Origin: Rhynchopus sp. YZ270_cl-10
Lineage: Eukaryota > Euglenozoa > Diplonemea > Diplonemida > Diplonemidae
Assembly: GCA_964035575.1 (NCBI GenBank)
Contig: OZ037847.1
Location: 952,001-1,016,000, forward strand
Direction of reading: 5' to 3'
DNA: 64,000 nt
Part shown: piece by piece, positions 63,555 to 64,000 of the stretch
How positions within the stretch are numbered: the first letter of the stretch is position 1
How the letters are laid out: each line of letters opens with the position of its first letter
The notes under the pieces: model-generated
Seen by the model: the letters and a program-made list of their open reading frames with translations, nothing else
The model's database searches: none
What the model was told of the DNA's origin: nothing
Position numbers and translations under genes: made by a program

Positions 63555-63833
63555 ATGTCGACAGGGCCCTCCCCAGCATCGCTGAAGGCGGCGATAGAGT
63601 CACGGTACCTCCCAACAGTGTTGGTGCTCTCCACAGACGCTGTTAGTCTCGCATGCAGGAAAAACGGGATTGAGCTTGTGTCGCTGCTGCGCCCGTTCAC
63701 ATCGCTGCCAAGAGATGTCCATGTGCGCACAACTGGAGACCTGTACCCAGTGTCAGACTTCAGAGTACGACTTGTCGACTTTGGGGGGTTGATCACTCTT
63801 GGGGACGCTCCGATGAAGCAGTGGTTTTCACAG
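63555..63833 (+). CDS. TRAPPC8: TRAPPC8 (Trs85-like), first exon, partial
   Basis: 93 codons ending at a CAG/GTATGA splice donor; the rest lies beyond the window. The N-terminal pattern PTVLVLSTDAVSLACRKNGI, ELVSLLRPF, RDVHVRT, then FRVRLVDF matches the start of TRAPPC8/Trs85, the subunit specific to TRAPP III, which acts in ER-Golgi traffic and autophagy. The start follows an acceptor AG at 63514-63515. Only ~130 bp separate it from the stop of the lysine-rich gene, which suggests co-transcription. Confidence 0.8.
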
Positions 63834-64000
63834 GTATGACCTTAGGTTATAAAGGGGCTGAAGGGTGGCTATGCGCTAGGCTTGGGATCATGTGACATAC
63901 GTTCTTTGTGCATTCTGTTGAGTTCGCCCAATGAGTGAAGTCTGCGTTACCTTATCGTTTTTTGTTCTCACATTTCTCTTGGTCTTGGTTTGCGTGCCTG
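63834..64000 (+). other. Start of TRAPPC8 intron 1
   Basis: It begins GTATGACC and stays non-coding in appearance to the end of the window. Confidence 0.6.

Overview
The window looks like nuclear DNA of a flagellated protist. The best fit is an euglenozoan, possibly a diplonemid, but this is inference. Three things point there. All 14 host genes I accept, including a partial one at the left edge, lie on the + strand. Nearly every one with a visible start has a polypyrimidine tract and an AG a short way upstream of its ATG, and neighbours can be very close (218 bp between the genes ending at 27444 and starting at 27663; about 130 bp between those ending at 63422 and starting at 63555). That is how polycistronic, trans-spliced genes look. 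Ordinary cis-introns are also present (five seen, all beginning GTAT), which is unlike most kinetoplastids. The only large mobile element with coding capacity has the gag-like / tyrosine recombinase / reverse transcriptase order known from the kinetoplastid VIPER group.

Region by region. 1-5.5 kb: a partial gene tail, a proline-rich protein, a Crypton-like recombinase relic on the - strand, and a protein with a ubiquitin-like N-terminus and a propeller-like C-terminus. 5.5-14 kb: gene-poor, T-rich DNA with short hairpin-bearing repeats and two MITEs. 14-15.7 kb: a triple CAP-domain protein with a myristoylation signal. 15.7-19.7 kb: repeats. 19.7-23.3 kb: a 1213-residue acidic protein with an IQ motif. 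23.5-26.8 kb: nested inverted-repeat elements full of palindromes. 27-29.4 kb: a small unknown gene, then a protein kinase fused to a degenerate receiver domain. 29.7-39 kb: mobile DNA, with a TA-flanked element carrying a terminal-repeat relic and then a whole-looking VIPER-like retrotransposon lying inside a (GGGT)n tract.

39.6-51 kb is the gene-dense part: a membrin/Bos1-type SNARE, an unknown membrane protein, a 200-bp satellite array, a coiled-coil protein, CCDC146 (centriole/axoneme), APC11 (anaphase-promoting complex RING subunit) and a small triple-repeat protein. 51-60 kb is gene-poor and holds two hAT-type MITEs and many short repeats. 60.4-64 kb has a four-exon lysine-rich gene and the first exon of TRAPPC8.

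The recognised genes are housekeeping genes of unrelated pathways (ER-Golgi traffic: membrin and TRAPPC8; flagellum or basal body: CCDC146; cell cycle: APC11), so neighbours are not functionally grouped. I recognise no rRNA, tRNA, snRNA, spliced-leader gene or CRISPR array. Coordinates were read by eye; repeat edges may be off by a few bases.
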